Shown here piece after piece: positions 51,990-60,760 of a stretch of DNA of 64,000 nt. Source of the DNA: SZAS-103 sp038234715 (GTDB lineage Bacteria > Pseudomonadota > Gammaproteobacteria > Xanthomonadales > Xanthomonadaceae); NCBI GenBank assembly GCA_038234715.1, contig JBBQTD010000003.1, positions 1-64,000 on the forward strand, in the 5' to 3' direction. Made by a program: the position numbers and the translations under genes. The notes under the pieces are model-generated. The model was given only the letters and a program-made list of their open reading frames with translations, had not been told where the DNA came from and did no database searches. How positions within the stretch are numbered: position 1 is the stretch's first letter; the number at the start of each line of letters is the position of its first letter.

Positions 51990-54538
51990 GTGCGCTGTGG
52001 CCGCTGATGCAGGAGGAGCTGCACCGGCTGCTGCCGCAGCTACGCGGATTCAGCAATCGCCTCGCACTGGCCGACGACGCCACCATGGCGGCGCAATGGC
52101 AGCGCCGGCTGCAGGCTTTTCTGGGCGCGACGCGCGCATTGGGCGATACGCCGCTGCCGGAATTCATCGCCGCGATGCTGCCGCTGTGGAGCGACGGCCG
52201 CAGGCGGCAGCAGCAGACCCAACGCGCGACCGATGCGCTCGATGCGCTGGAGTTCCTCGCGGACCTGGATGCGCTCGCGCTGGGACCGGGTTTCGATCGC
52301 CTGCGTTCGCAGCTCGAAAGCGCGGAACTGCCTGCGGCTTCCGCCGACAACTCCGCGGACCCGCGCCTGCTGGCGCTGTTCGCCACCGAAGTCGAGGAAA
52401 AGTGCGCGGTGATGGACCGCGTGCTGCTGCAACTCGAACAGCAGCCCGACCGGCTCGAGCTGATCGCGCAACTGATGCGCGCGGCGCATTCGATCAAGGG
52501 CGCCGCACGCGCGGTTCGCAACGACGCGGCGGTATCGCTCGCGCATGCGCTCGAGGATCGCATGAGCAATGCGCAACGCAGCCCGCCTCCAATCGACCTG
52601 GCACTGGTCGATCTTGCCCTGCGTACCGTCGACCAGATGCGCGCGCTTGGGCACGATCGTTCGGCCGGATCGCTTGCAGCCGCAAACGAGCTCAAGGACA
52701 GGCTGCGCTCGATGGTTCCCGAGGCACGCGCCGCCGGTGCGGCGCCGGCGCAGGCGAACGACCCGTCCACCTACATCAAGGTCGAGGAAACCGATCCGAT
52801 CCTGCGCGTGCGCGCCAGCCATGTCGGCAAACTGATCGCGCTGGCCGGCACGGGGATGGTGGAAAACCGTCGCCTCAAGCCGTTCGGCGAACGCCAGCAA
52901 AGGCTGCGCCGGGAAATGGGGCAGATCTCGCGGATGCTCGACGACCTGCACCACCAGCTTGGCGCACCGAGCAGCCAGAGCGGGGTCGGGGCGCAGCTTG
53001 CGCACATCCGCCAGGAACTGTCGCAATCGCGCCACGAAGTCAACAACTGGCTCGAGGAATTCGGCGCGTACCAGCGCGAATCCTTCGACCTCAACGAACG
53101 CCTTTACCACCACGCGGCGATGACCCGCCTGCGCCCGTTCAACGACATCGCTGCGGGCTATCCGCGCATGGTGCGCGACATCGGCAGGCAGCTCGGCAAG
53201 CGCGCACGCGCGATCCTCGAAGGCGCCCAGGTGGCGGTCGACCGCGATGTGCTTGAGCGCCTCGATGCGCCACTGATCCACCTGCTGCGCAATGCCATCG
53301 ACCACGGGATCGAGGCGCCGGAGTCGCGTGTTGCGAACGGCAAGCCCGAGGAGGGAAGCATCCGCATCGGCGTGACCTATCGCGCGGGCATGCTCGCGAT
53401 CGATGTGTCCGACGACGGCGCCGGCATCGATTTCGAACGCATCCGCGCGCGGCTGGTCAGCGATGGGCGCATGGACGCAGCCGACGCGGCGGCGCTCGAC
53501 GAAGACGCGCTTGGAGAGGTGTTGTTCGGCACCGGTTTTTCGACCCGTGATGAGGTCAGCGAAATCAGCGGGCGCGGGGTGGGCCTGGACGTGGTCCGGC
53601 AGATGCTCAAGGAACTCGATGGCAGCGTGCGGCTCACCTCAACGCGCGGCCAGGGCACGCGCTTTGGCCTGCTGGTGCCGATTTCACGCGCGGTCACCCG
53701 CGCGGTGGTGGTAAGCGTCGCCGGCGAAGCCTATGCGTTTCCATTGCTGCGCATCGAGCGGCTGGTGCGTGCCGATCGCGCTGCCGTGCAAGCCGGACAG
53801 GACATGCAGTACCTCGCGATCGACGGGCAGAACATCGGGCTGGTACCGCTGGCCGAGCAGTTGGACTTGGGCGAATCGCGGTTGCTCAGCGACCATGTCG
53901 ATGTCGTCGTGGTCAGCCAGGAAGGCCGGCGCGCAGGCTTCGTGGTCGATGCGGTGCTCGGCGAATTCGATCTTGCGACGCGACCGCTCGATGCAAGGCT
54001 CGGACGCGTGACCGATGTCGCCGCGATGGCAGTCCTGCCGGACGGTGCGCCGGTGGTCATGCTGGATGTCGAGGACCTGATGCACGGCGCGCTGGACCGC
54101 GAACGCCATCTTGCGCGCTTGCGCGAGGATGAGGGCAGTGGCGCGGCGCGGCGTCGCCGGCGCGTGCTGGTGGTCGACGATTCGATCTCGGTGCGTGAAC
54201 TCGAGCGGCAGCTGTTGAGTGCGCGCGGTTACGAGGTGGAAGTCGCGGTCGACGGGATGGATGGCTGGTCGAAACTGCGCGACTGGCCCTGCGACCTGGT
54301 GGTCACCGACGTCGACATGCCGCGCATGGATGGCATCGAGCTGACCCGCTCGATCAAGCAGGATCCAAGGCTGCGCAGCCTGCCCGTGGTGATCGTGTCG
54401 TATCGCGACCGCCCGGAAGACCGCGCGCGCGGCATGGAAGTGCGCGCCGACGCGTACCTGACCAAGAGCGATTTCCAGGAACACGGTTTTGTCGATGTCG
54501 TGCATGGCCTGATCGGCGACGCCGAGGTTCTCGAATGA
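51986..54538 (+). CDS. wspE: Hybrid CheA-type histidine kinase/response regulator, WspE position
   Basis: An 850-residue kinase. HPt domain about 120-250 with the phospho-His in MRAAHSIKGAARAV near 168; dimerisation helices about 275-370; HATPase with LLRNAIDHGIEAPESR (N box), VSDDGAGIDFERI (G1) and SGRGVGLDVVRQML (G2); CheW-like P5 domain about 560-700; C-terminal REC about 725-850 with VVDDSISVREL, the phospho-acceptor in VVTDVDMPRMDG near 774 and LTKSDF. All catalytic residues look intact. It would phosphorylate WspR, and its own REC may act as a phosphate sink. ATG 51986 overlaps the wspD stop and the end overlaps wspF. Confidence 0.94.
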   Translation: MSALWPLMQEELHRLLPQLRGFSNRLALADDATMAAQWQRRLQAFLGATRALGDTPLPEFIAAMLPLWSDGRRRQQQTQRATDALDALEFLADLDALALGPGFDRLRSQLESAELPAASADNSADPRLLALFATEVEEKCAVMDRVLLQLEQQPDRLELIAQLMRAAHSIKGAARAVRNDAAVSLAHALEDRMSNAQRSPPPIDLALVDLALRTVDQMRALGHDRSAGSLAAANELKDRLRSMVPEARAAGAAPAQANDPSTYIKVEETDPILRVRASHVGKLIALAGTGMVENRRLKPFGERQQRLRREMGQISRMLDDLHHQLGAPSSQSGVGAQLAHIRQELSQSRHEVNNWLEEFGAYQRESFDLNERLYHHAAMTRLRPFNDIAAGYPRMVRDIGRQLGKRARAILEGAQVAVDRDVLERLDAPLIHLLRNAIDHGIEAPESRVANGKPEEGSIRIGVTYRAGMLAIDVSDDGAGIDFERIRARLVSDGRMDAADAAALDEDALGEVLFGTGFSTRDEVSEISGRGVGLDVVRQMLKELDGSVRLTSTRGQGTRFGLLVPISRAVTRAVVVSVAGEAYAFPLLRIERLVRADRAAVQAGQDMQYLAIDGQNIGLVPLAEQLDLGESRLLSDHVDVVVVSQEGRRAGFVVDAVLGEFDLATRPLDARLGRVTDVAAMAVLPDGAPVVMLDVEDLMHGALDRERHLARLREDEGSGAARRRRRVLVVDDSISVRELERQLLSARGYEVEVAVDGMDGWSKLRDWPCDLVVTDVDMPRMDGIELTRSIKQDPRLRSLPVVIVSYRDRPEDRARGMEVRADAYLTKSDFQEHGFVDVVHGLIGDAEVLE

Positions 54539-55545
54539 AACTCGTCATCGCCCATCGCGAACGCCTCGTGCGCGAAGCATTGCGCCGCAGTCTGGCCAGG
54601 AGCCGCTTCGAGCTGGTCGCGCAAGCGGCCGACCTGGAGTCGCTGAAAAAGGACTGCAACAGGCACGCCGCGCCGCTGTTGCTGGTGGAACTCGAGATGC
54701 TCGGCAACAAGGCCGAGCATCTCCCGGACCTGCTCAAGTCCGGCGCCGCAGTTATCGCACTTGCATCGAGCAGCGCCAATTCCGGCGCCTACGAAGCCAT
54801 GGGCTACGGTGCACTCGGCCTGATCGAGCCCCCGGTGATCGACGACGACGGTGAAGTCATCGGGGCACACCGCCTGCTGGCGCGCATGGAGCGACTGGTC
54901 GGGCTGGTCGCTGAAACCCCGCGGACGCAGGTACCCGCGACGTCCACGAAGCCATCGCTGACTCCGCCGATCCTCGCGATCGGAGCATCCACTGGCGGTC
55001 CGCTCGCGCTGGCAAAGGTGCTGGCCGATCTGTCGCCGGACTTCGAAGCCGCCGTGATCGTCGTGCAGCACATCGAAGGCGAGTTCAGCGAGGGCCTGGC
55101 CGAGTGGCTGGGCGGGCAGTGCCGGTTGCCCGTCGGGCTGGCCATGCGCGGCGCTGTCCCGGAACCCGGCAAGGTGTATCTGGCGGGCCAGGGTGGCCAT
55201 CTGGTGCTTTCCCCGTCAATTCACTTCGCGAGGCAGGCCGCGCAATCAGGTGAATTGCACGTGCCGAGCATCAATGCGCTATTTCTGAGCCTTGCGGAGC
55301 AGCCAAGCCCGGGCGCAGCTGTCATCCTCACCGGCATGGGCAGCGACGGAGTCGCCGGCATGACCGCACTGCACCGCCGCGGCTGGTTGACCTTGGCCCA
55401 GGACGAAGCCAGCAGCGTTGTGTATGGAATGCCGCGCGCGGCGTTCGAGGCCGGCGCGGTCAAACAAGTGCTTGCGCTGCATGCGATCGCGCCGGTACTG
55501 GCGCGCCACTTTCGCAAACGGTCTTCAGGGAAGCCGGCTCGATGA
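54535..55545 (+). CDS. wspF: CheB-type methylesterase with degenerate receiver, WspF position
   Basis: A 336-residue receptor methylesterase/deamidase that counteracts WspC. The C-terminal catalytic domain (about 140-330) is intact: IGASTGGPLALAKVL (Ser), VIVVQHIEGEFSEGLAEWL (His), ILTGMGSDGVAGM (Asp). The N-terminal receiver is not: the usual acidic pocket near residue 8 is replaced (IAHRERLVREAL), and the phospho-acceptor strand reads LLLVELEML, with Glu in place of Asp. The segment EAMGYGALGLIEPP still matches WspF. Phosphorylation by WspE therefore seems impossible; the esterase may be constitutively set or controlled otherwise. It overlaps both neighbours by 4 nt. Confidence 0.9.
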   Translation: MKLVIAHRERLVREALRRSLARSRFELVAQAADLESLKKDCNRHAAPLLLVELEMLGNKAEHLPDLLKSGAAVIALASSSANSGAYEAMGYGALGLIEPPVIDDDGEVIGAHRLLARMERLVGLVAETPRTQVPATSTKPSLTPPILAIGASTGGPLALAKVLADLSPDFEAAVIVVQHIEGEFSEGLAEWLGGQCRLPVGLAMRGAVPEPGKVYLAGQGGHLVLSPSIHFARQAAQSGELHVPSINALFLSLAEQPSPGAAVILTGMGSDGVAGMTALHRRGWLTLAQDEASSVVYGMPRAAFEAGAVKQVLALHAIAPVLARHFRKRSSGKPAR

Positions 55546-56720
55546 TGTCCGAATCGCTGCGGGTCATGGTCATCGATGATCAACGGATCATCCTTGAAGC
55601 CGTGCGCGGCATGCTCGCCGATGCCGCCGAACTCGAGGTGCACCTGCACGCCGACCCGACGAGCGCGATCGATACCGCAATTCGAATCCGGCCGGACGTG
55701 ATCCTGCTCGATTTCAACATGGAACCGCTCGACGGACTCGAACTGCTGTCGCTGATCCGCGCACACCCGGTGCTCACCGATGTCTCGGTGATCATGCTGT
55801 CGGCAGAGGAAGACCCGGCCACCAAGGTCGAGGCTTTCCGTCGCGGCGCCAACGACTACGTGGTCAAGTTGCCAAGTGCGCTCGAGCTCACGGCGCGCGT
55901 GCGCTATCACGCGAGCGCCTGCCAGTCGGCCCGCGAGCGCGAAGCTTCGTTCCAGGCGCTGCTGGAGAGTCGCGCCGCGCTCGAACAACGCAATCGCCTG
56001 ATCGAGGAGCAGAAGGAACAGCTCAAGGCGATGAATCGCGAGTTGACCGAATCATCGCTCACCGATGCGCTCACCGGCTTGCGCAATCGCCGCTACCTCG
56101 AGGTCCATCTCGACCACGCATCGCCCGACCATGATCTCGACGCCAGCGCGGAACGTCGGCTTGCGCAGCCCGGGGAATTCACGTTCTGCCTGATGGACCT
56201 GGACCACTTCAAGCTGATCAACGATCGCCATGGCCACGAGGCTGGCGACGTGGTGCTGATCGAGATCGCGCGACGCATCCGCGCGTGCCTTCGCGCCACA
56301 GATGTCGCGCTGCGCTGGGGCGGCGAGGAGTTCCTGGTCATCGGCCGCGGCCACAGCGAAACCAGTTCGACCGAACTGGCGCAGCGGTTGCTCACGGCGG
56401 TTGGATCCCAACCGATCCAGCTGCCGACGGGCCAGGCCCTGACGGTCACCTGTTCGCTGGGATTCACGCCGATGCCGTGGTCGTCGGCCTACACCGGGCG
56501 ACCGTTGAATCGCGACCAGATCCTCAACCTTGCCGATATCGCCCTGTACCTGAGCAAGTTCGAAGGCCGCAATCGCGCCTGCGGCGTGTTCCCGGGTCCG
56601 GACCTCGGCATCGTGGACCGGATCGTGAGCCTGGATATCAATCCGCATGGCCTGCGCGGCGAGGATGGCCACGGCTTCCGCCTGCTGACCCTGCATGGGC
56701 CAGGCGCCGCCGCGAGCTAG
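55542..56720 (+). CDS. wspR: REC-GGDEF diguanylate cyclase, WspR position
   Basis: A 392-residue response regulator that makes cyclic-di-GMP when phosphorylated. REC about 1-130 (VIDDQRI, VILLDFNMEPLDG, IMLSAEED, VKLPSA), a coiled-coil stalk about 135-175 (RNRLIEEQKEQLKAMNREL), then GGDEF domain with MDLDHFKLINDRHGHEAGD, an RATD product-inhibition site and an active WGGEEF near 258. This layout, including GGEEF, is that of WspR. About 50 residues follow the cyclase core (DRIVSLDINPHGLRGEDGHG), a tail of unknown role. ATG 55542 overlaps the wspF stop; a second ATG follows immediately. It is the last gene of the operon. Confidence 0.93.
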   Translation: MMSESLRVMVIDDQRIILEAVRGMLADAAELEVHLHADPTSAIDTAIRIRPDVILLDFNMEPLDGLELLSLIRAHPVLTDVSVIMLSAEEDPATKVEAFRRGANDYVVKLPSALELTARVRYHASACQSAREREASFQALLESRAALEQRNRLIEEQKEQLKAMNRELTESSLTDALTGLRNRRYLEVHLDHASPDHDLDASAERRLAQPGEFTFCLMDLDHFKLINDRHGHEAGDVVLIEIARRIRACLRATDVALRWGGEEFLVIGRGHSETSSTELAQRLLTAVGSQPIQLPTGQALTVTCSLGFTPMPWSSAYTGRPLNRDQILNLADIALYLSKFEGRNRACGVFPGPDLGIVDRIVSLDINPHGLRGEDGHGFRLLTLHGPGAAAS

Positions 56721-56751
56721 TTGCTGCTCTCGATCGTGCTTGGCCTCGCGA

Positions 56752-57357
56752 TCACGCAGGTCCTGCGGTGGCGGGCACCATCTGCATCCGGCGGTGCGCG
56801 CGCGGAACGATGAGAGCGATCGCATCGTCCTTCACGATCCGTCCTTCACGCTCGACGAGGCAGACCAGGCCGCGACGCCCCATTGCCGCACGTGCGAACG
56901 CCACTTCAAGCCGTGCTTGCTGGTGCGCATGCGCGAGCTTTGCGCCGGGATAACGACACGGCGTGTTCTCCTCGGTCACGAACAGCGTTGCGCCCGAAGG
57001 GAACTGCAGGCGCGTGCCGGAGGCGAGCGCGGTGAGTTCCGGCAATCCGCGGGTGACGAGATTGGCGCCAAGCAATCCGGGATCGACATGCGGAACCTGC
57101 AGCAGCGCGGCGATCTCGGCGCATTCCTCGAGCGACACGATCGATATCTGCCGGGTGTTTGCGATCGGCGTTCCCCGCGCATGCCAACGCGTGCGCGAAC
57201 ATGCGGGGCGGGTGAGTCCGGCATGCAGGTCGCCGTGGATGCCTCCGAACACAAGGTCCGCCGCAGCGACGGGCTGGGTTGCGAAATCGGCACCGCTCGC
57301 AACGCGGACCAGTGCGATCTGTGGCGACTGTGCGGTTTGCATGGTTGCTGGCTTCAT
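56752..57357 (-). CDS. MOSC-domain protein
   Basis: About 201 residues with a MOSC (molybdenum cofactor sulfurase C-terminal) fold: GGIHGDLHAGLTRP near the start, NTRQISIVSLEECAEIAALL, LGANLVTRGLPELTALASGT, LFVTEENTPCRYPG with the conserved Cys, and RRGLVCLVEREGRIVKDDAI. Proteins of this kind bind molybdopterin or carry sulfur, as YiiM does; the exact role is not assignable. ATG 57357 (MKPATMQTAQ) was chosen over a TTG at 57387. It lies 44 nt downstream of the isochorismatase-like gene, probably in the same operon, and is convergent with wspR. Confidence 0.8.
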   Translation of the reverse strand: MKPATMQTAQSPQIALVRVASGADFATQPVAAADLVFGGIHGDLHAGLTRPACSRTRWHARGTPIANTRQISIVSLEECAEIAALLQVPHVDPGLLGANLVTRGLPELTALASGTRLQFPSGATLFVTEENTPCRYPGAKLAHAHQQARLEVAFARAAMGRRGLVCLVEREGRIVKDDAIALIVPRAHRRMQMVPATAGPA

Positions 57358-57401
57358 CTGCGGAATCCCGGCGCGCGGCGGTTGCAATCATGCACCCGTA
57401 T

Positions 57402-57992
57402 TCAGGCAACCGCCCGGGGGCGAACCGCATTGCGAATGGCGTCAATCGCGGCATCGGTATCAACGACCTTGGCGAATTCGGTGCGCAAGGTCGCGAGGTG
57501 CGCACGGCTGACTTGTTCGGCCGCAATGACACTGCCATCGGCATCGATCAACTCGCAGCAGGCGCAGGCGTCGGCGACGACGATCGTGCGGAAGCCCAGG
57601 TTGCTCGCCACGCGCGCGGTGGTCGACACGCACATGTCGGTGTACAGGCCGAACAGCACGACCGTGGCGACATCAGGGCGGCGCAGGCGCAGTTCGAGAT
57701 CGGTGCCGATGAACGCGGCATTGACCGGCTTGCCAACGACGGCTTCGCCAGGACGTGGTTCGAAACTGGGCCGGAATGCATTGCCGGGCTCGTTCGGTCG
57801 CAGCGTGGATGCAGGGTCGATCGAATCATGGCGTCCATGGATCAGCGGCCAGCCATGCGCACGCCACGCGGCAAGCAGGCGCTGCCCGTTCGCTTCCATG
57901 TGGCGATTGCTGCGGCGTTCCCATGTCGGGCCGGCGAAGCCGCGCTGGATGTCGATGGGAAGCAGGACGGTGCGGCGGTCCAGGACAAGCAT
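57402..57992 (-). CDS. Isochorismatase-family cysteine hydrolase
   Basis: A 196-residue hydrolase with the family triad: Asp in LLPIDIQRGFAGP, Lys in EAVVGKPVNAAFIGT, and nucleophile Cys in LFGLYTDMCVSTTARVA. It is of normal length for nicotinamidase/isochorismatase-like enzymes acting on C-N bonds. A Cys-Cys pair (ADACACCELID) is unusual in the helix after the active site. The substrate is unknown. ATG 57992 (MLVLDRRTVLLPIDIQ) was chosen because it is the natural start of the first strand; longer frames lack conserved sequence. The MOSC gene follows. Confidence 0.88.
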   Translation of the reverse strand: MLVLDRRTVLLPIDIQRGFAGPTWERRSNRHMEANGQRLLAAWRAHGWPLIHGRHDSIDPASTLRPNEPGNAFRPSFEPRPGEAVVGKPVNAAFIGTDLELRLRRPDVATVVLFGLYTDMCVSTTARVASNLGFRTIVVADACACCELIDADGSVIAAEQVSRAHLATLRTEFAKVVDTDAAIDAIRNAVRPRAVA

Positions 57993-58190
57993 GGGAAACT
58001 CCAGGGAGTGGCGGGTGGCAGCACTTTGCCGTGTAGTCACGGCCGGTCTCAACCCGGCACAATGACGGTAGCGCCTCCCGGTTCGCCGGTTGCCGCAGGT
58101 TCTCTTCGGGCCTGTGCGGGCGACGCGGGAGGCTGTCATGATTGCGGCGCCACCACCGCCAATGCCTGTCGTCCCTGCCTGGAGTGACCC

Positions 58191-58916
58191 ATGATGCGAG
58201 CACTGCTAGTCGTCGTTGGCCTGTGGTCTGGCGCAACGCTGGCGGAAACGATCGTCCCGCTTACGATCGGTGGCCATGTGATCCGCGTTGCGGTTGATGA
58301 TCGATACGTGCGTTCCAGCGAAAAGCAGCCCTCCATGTTCGCGGTGTCCAGTGCTGCGATGCCTCCCACCAATCGCCTCATCGAACAGTTCGTGAGCGCT
58401 TCCGACGCCAAGCGGATGCTGCTGGGCCAGCCCATTGCCGACGACTATGTGCAGGTGCAAAGCCTGCGCGATGCCGAGGGCACCGACATCAGTGCAGCCG
58501 AATGGGCGTCGGTGCGCCCGACGATGGTCAGGCAACTTGGTGGGGTCGACATGGACAAGCTCGCAAAGCCCATGCAATCGGGAATGGACAAGCGCATGAG
58601 CGAGAGCAGCGGCGCCGACGTGGCAATGAAGTTCGGAAAACTCGGCAAGCCGGCGATCTATGGCAACCAGCCGGAATCGGTGCGCTTCGCAATGCTCCTG
58701 CCGATCACCGCAACGATCAATGGCCAGGCGCGCCAGGTGCAACTTGAATGCGCGGGCGCGATTACCGTGTTGAACAAGCGGCTCGTCTATATCTACGACT
58801 ACCGGATGCTCCGGCCCGAGGACAAGAACATGCTGGCCGTACGCGCAGCGCTCGATCATTTCGTCGACCGCGCCGAAGCGCTCAACGCCGCAGTCGCAAC
58901 GAATTCGACGCGCTAG
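58191..58916 (+). CDS. Exported protein of unknown function
   Basis: A 241-residue protein with a signal peptide (MRALLVVVGLWSGATLAE, cleavage after ATLA). The mature part starts with strands (TIVPLTIGGHVIRVAVDDRY), has a Met/Lys-rich helical middle (VDMDKLAKPMQSGMDKRMSE) and a C-terminal segment with strands and a helix (LECAGAITVLNKRLVYIYDY). No family is recognised. The start is ATG 58191, or the immediately following ATG at 58194; CTGGAG lies 11-16 nt upstream. The regulator gene follows after 29 nt. Confidence 0.72.
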   Translation: MMRALLVVVGLWSGATLAETIVPLTIGGHVIRVAVDDRYVRSSEKQPSMFAVSSAAMPPTNRLIEQFVSASDAKRMLLGQPIADDYVQVQSLRDAEGTDISAAEWASVRPTMVRQLGGVDMDKLAKPMQSGMDKRMSESSGADVAMKFGKLGKPAIYGNQPESVRFAMLLPITATINGQARQVQLECAGAITVLNKRLVYIYDYRMLRPEDKNMLAVRAALDHFVDRAEALNAAVATNSTR

Positions 58917-58945
58917 CTGGCACCTTCCGGACTGCGCCGGTTGCG

Positions 58946-59383
58946 ATGAAGGCCCTGGATGCGATCGACCGCCAGCTGATCGCGTTGCTGCAAGACAATG
59001 GCCGCCTTTCGCTTGTTGCGCTGGCAAAGTCGGTGGAGTTGTCGCGCAGCGCGGTGCAGGAGCGCCTGCAGCGCCTTGAGCGATCGCGTGTCATCGAGCA
59101 ATACACGGTGCGCCTGGGCGCCGCCGGGCAGCCGAAATTGCAGGCGTGGTTGTTGCTCAGCCACGGCGACGGATTCAGTTGCGACGATGTCATGCCGGCG
59201 CTGGTCAACATGCCCGAGGTCGTGGCTTGCCACAGCGTGGCTGGCGAGATCGACCTGATGGTCCTGGTCCGGACCGATTCGACAGGCGAGCTTGCTGGGT
59301 TGCGCGAACGGATCATCGCGCTCAAGGGCGTTGACGACGTCACCACTGTTCCGGTGCTGGACATCAAGCTGGATCGTCGCTGA
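58946..59383 (+). CDS. Lrp/AsnC-family transcriptional regulator
   Basis: A 145-residue regulator with an N-terminal winged helix-turn-helix (LDAIDRQLIALLQDNGRLSL, LAKSVELSRSAVQERLQRLE) and a C-terminal RAM ligand-binding/oligomerisation domain (VVACHSVAGEIDLMVLVRTD, GVDDVTTVPVLDIKL). The length is typical. Ligand and targets are unknown; proteins of this size usually answer to an amino acid. ATG 58946 (MKALDAIDRQ) is the natural start; the upstream extension lies inside the preceding gene. Confidence 0.93.
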   Translation: MKALDAIDRQLIALLQDNGRLSLVALAKSVELSRSAVQERLQRLERSRVIEQYTVRLGAAGQPKLQAWLLLSHGDGFSCDDVMPALVNMPEVVACHSVAGEIDLMVLVRTDSTGELAGLRERIIALKGVDDVTTVPVLDIKLDRR

Positions 59384-59493
59384 AGCGAAGCATCGCGTGT
59401 TGCGCGTTGTCACGATCCGGGTCGCGCATGCAGAGCGACAGACGCGGCTGGTTGAAGTCCACCTCGCGCGTACCGCGAAACAGCCGCCGCGTG

Positions 59494-59519
59494 GTTAAGA
59501 GAACGTAGCCTTAACGTTC
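59494..59519. promoter_or_regulatory. Interlocking inverted repeats upstream of the first EF-hand gene
   Basis: GTTAAG (59494-59499) pairs with CTTAAC (59510-59515) and GAACGT (59501-59506) with ACGTTC (59514-59519). The two dyads interlock within 26 bp of the 226-bp gap after the Lrp/AsnC-type gene. An operator is possible, but nothing else supports it. Confidence 0.3.
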
Positions 59520-59609
59520 GTGCATGTGCGCATGTTCATGGCTCCGATGGCAAGGTCGATGGGTGCAGCCATGCGCTGCACGCTCCAACTTCCCCCATGG
59601 AGACATCCG

Positions 59610-60089
59610 ATGAAGAAACTCTCGCGCAAGCCGTTGCTTGCCCTTCTCGCAGCCGGCGCGGTACTGGTGATGCCGTTCGCTTTCGCGCAGTCGTCAACGA
59701 TGACGGCAACGCAGGCCACTCCAGTCCCCCCGCCGGCAGCTGCGTCGATCGCGCCGGAGTCCGCTGGTGCTGCTCATGCAACTCAGACACCACCGCCGTC
59801 GAGCGATGTATCGGGCGCTTCGACTCCCAACACGCCTGATCCGACTGCGAGCGCGACTGCATCGACTCCCTCCGCCGCGGCGAGCAGTGGCGGCAAGAAA
59901 ACCTGGTCTGAACTCGATGTCGACAAGGATGGCAATCTCAGCCGCGCGGAAGCCAATGCCGATCCAGGACTCAACAAGATTTTCGCCAAGGCAGATACCA
60001 ACACCGACGGCATCCTGACGCCGGACGAGTACAAGGCCTACGTCGCTGCCAACTACCAGGCTTCCAGCCCACGCAAGAAGGGCGGCTAG
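59610..60089 (+). CDS. Exported EF-hand protein
   Basis: A 159-residue protein: signal peptide MKKLSRKPLLALLAAGAVLV... ending AFA-QSSTM, a disordered Ala/Pro/Ser/Thr-rich spacer about 28-95, and a C-terminal pair of EF-hand loops, DVDKDGNLSRAE and DTNTDGILTPDE, both with the expected acidic positions. It is probably a periplasmic calcium-binding protein of unknown role. ATG 59610 follows GGAG. It shares layout and the phrase KTW(S/R)ELD with the next gene, so the two look like paralogues. Confidence 0.85.
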   Translation: MKKLSRKPLLALLAAGAVLVMPFAFAQSSTMTATQATPVPPPAAASIAPESAGAAHATQTPPPSSDVSGASTPNTPDPTASATASTPSAAASSGGKKTWSELDVDKDGNLSRAEANADPGLNKIFAKADTNTDGILTPDEYKAYVAANYQASSPRKKGG

Positions 60090-60264
60090 CAGGTCGCTGG
60101 GAATCAACTCCTGGCGGATCCATGGATGAAAATCGGCTGCCCCGGATGACTCGACGGACAGTGCGGCCAGGAAAGGCACGACACGCTTTCGGCAACCTGC
60201 TGAAGTGCAATCGATCGCACGCAAACCAGTTCACCGCATCAACCGCAACCAAGAAGGACCCACC

Positions 60265-60606
60265 ATGAAAATCCATTCTCTGAAGAGCTCAACCTTCATG
60301 CTCTTGATTGCTGCCGCCTTGACTGCACCACTTGCATTCGCGCAGTCCGATACCACGGCCTCTGCGCCGGCGCCGGCCAGCGCTGCCATGCAGCCCGGTG
60401 CCATGGCACCCGATGCGATGTCGCAATCGTCTGCTCCGAAAACCTGGAGGGAACTCGACACGAATAACGACGGCAAGTTGAGCAAGGATGAAGTCGCTGG
60501 CGACTTGATGTGGTCGAGCCACTTCGATGCTGCCGATGCCAACAAGGATGGCTTCATCTCCAAGGCCGAGTTCAAGAAACATGCCGCCGACATGGAGAAC
60601 AAGTAG
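60265..60606 (+). CDS. Exported EF-hand protein
   Basis: A 113-residue paralogue of the preceding gene: signal peptide MKIHSLKSSTFMLLIAAALTA... ending AFA-QSDTT, a short Ala/Met/Pro spacer, then two EF-hand loops, DTNNDGKLSKDE and DANKDGFISKAE. Probably periplasmic and calcium-binding. ATG 60265 follows AAGAAGGA. The 175-bp gap before it has no gene, so it may have its own promoter. A strong terminator lies 24 nt after the stop. Confidence 0.86.
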   Translation: MKIHSLKSSTFMLLIAAALTAPLAFAQSDTTASAPAPASAAMQPGAMAPDAMSQSSAPKTWRELDTNNDGKLSKDEVAGDLMWSSHFDAADANKDGFISKAEFKKHAADMENK

Positions 60607-60629
60607 CTCTACGAATTCATGGGATAGCG

Positions 60630-60655
60630 GGGCAGCCTTCGGGCTGCCCTTTGTT
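60630..60655 (+). terminator. Rho-independent terminator after the EF-hand genes
   Basis: GGGCAGCC-TTCG-GGCTGCCC (60630-60649) forms a perfect 8-bp stem with a stable TTCG tetraloop, followed by TTTGTTTT. Confidence 0.9.
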
Positions 60656-60760
60656 TTGCGAAGCGGCGCTCCTTTGCGAAGTTCGAAGAGGGACTGCGTG
60701 CGGTGGCTTGCGCAGTAAATGCTCTGGCCTCAGACGGGCGCCTCCGACTGGATTGCTACC

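Noticed and set aside
56695..58065. Plus-strand frame (456 codons) opposite the MOSC and isochorismatase-like genes
   Set aside because: The minus strand carries two genes with conserved catalytic residues; this frame has none.
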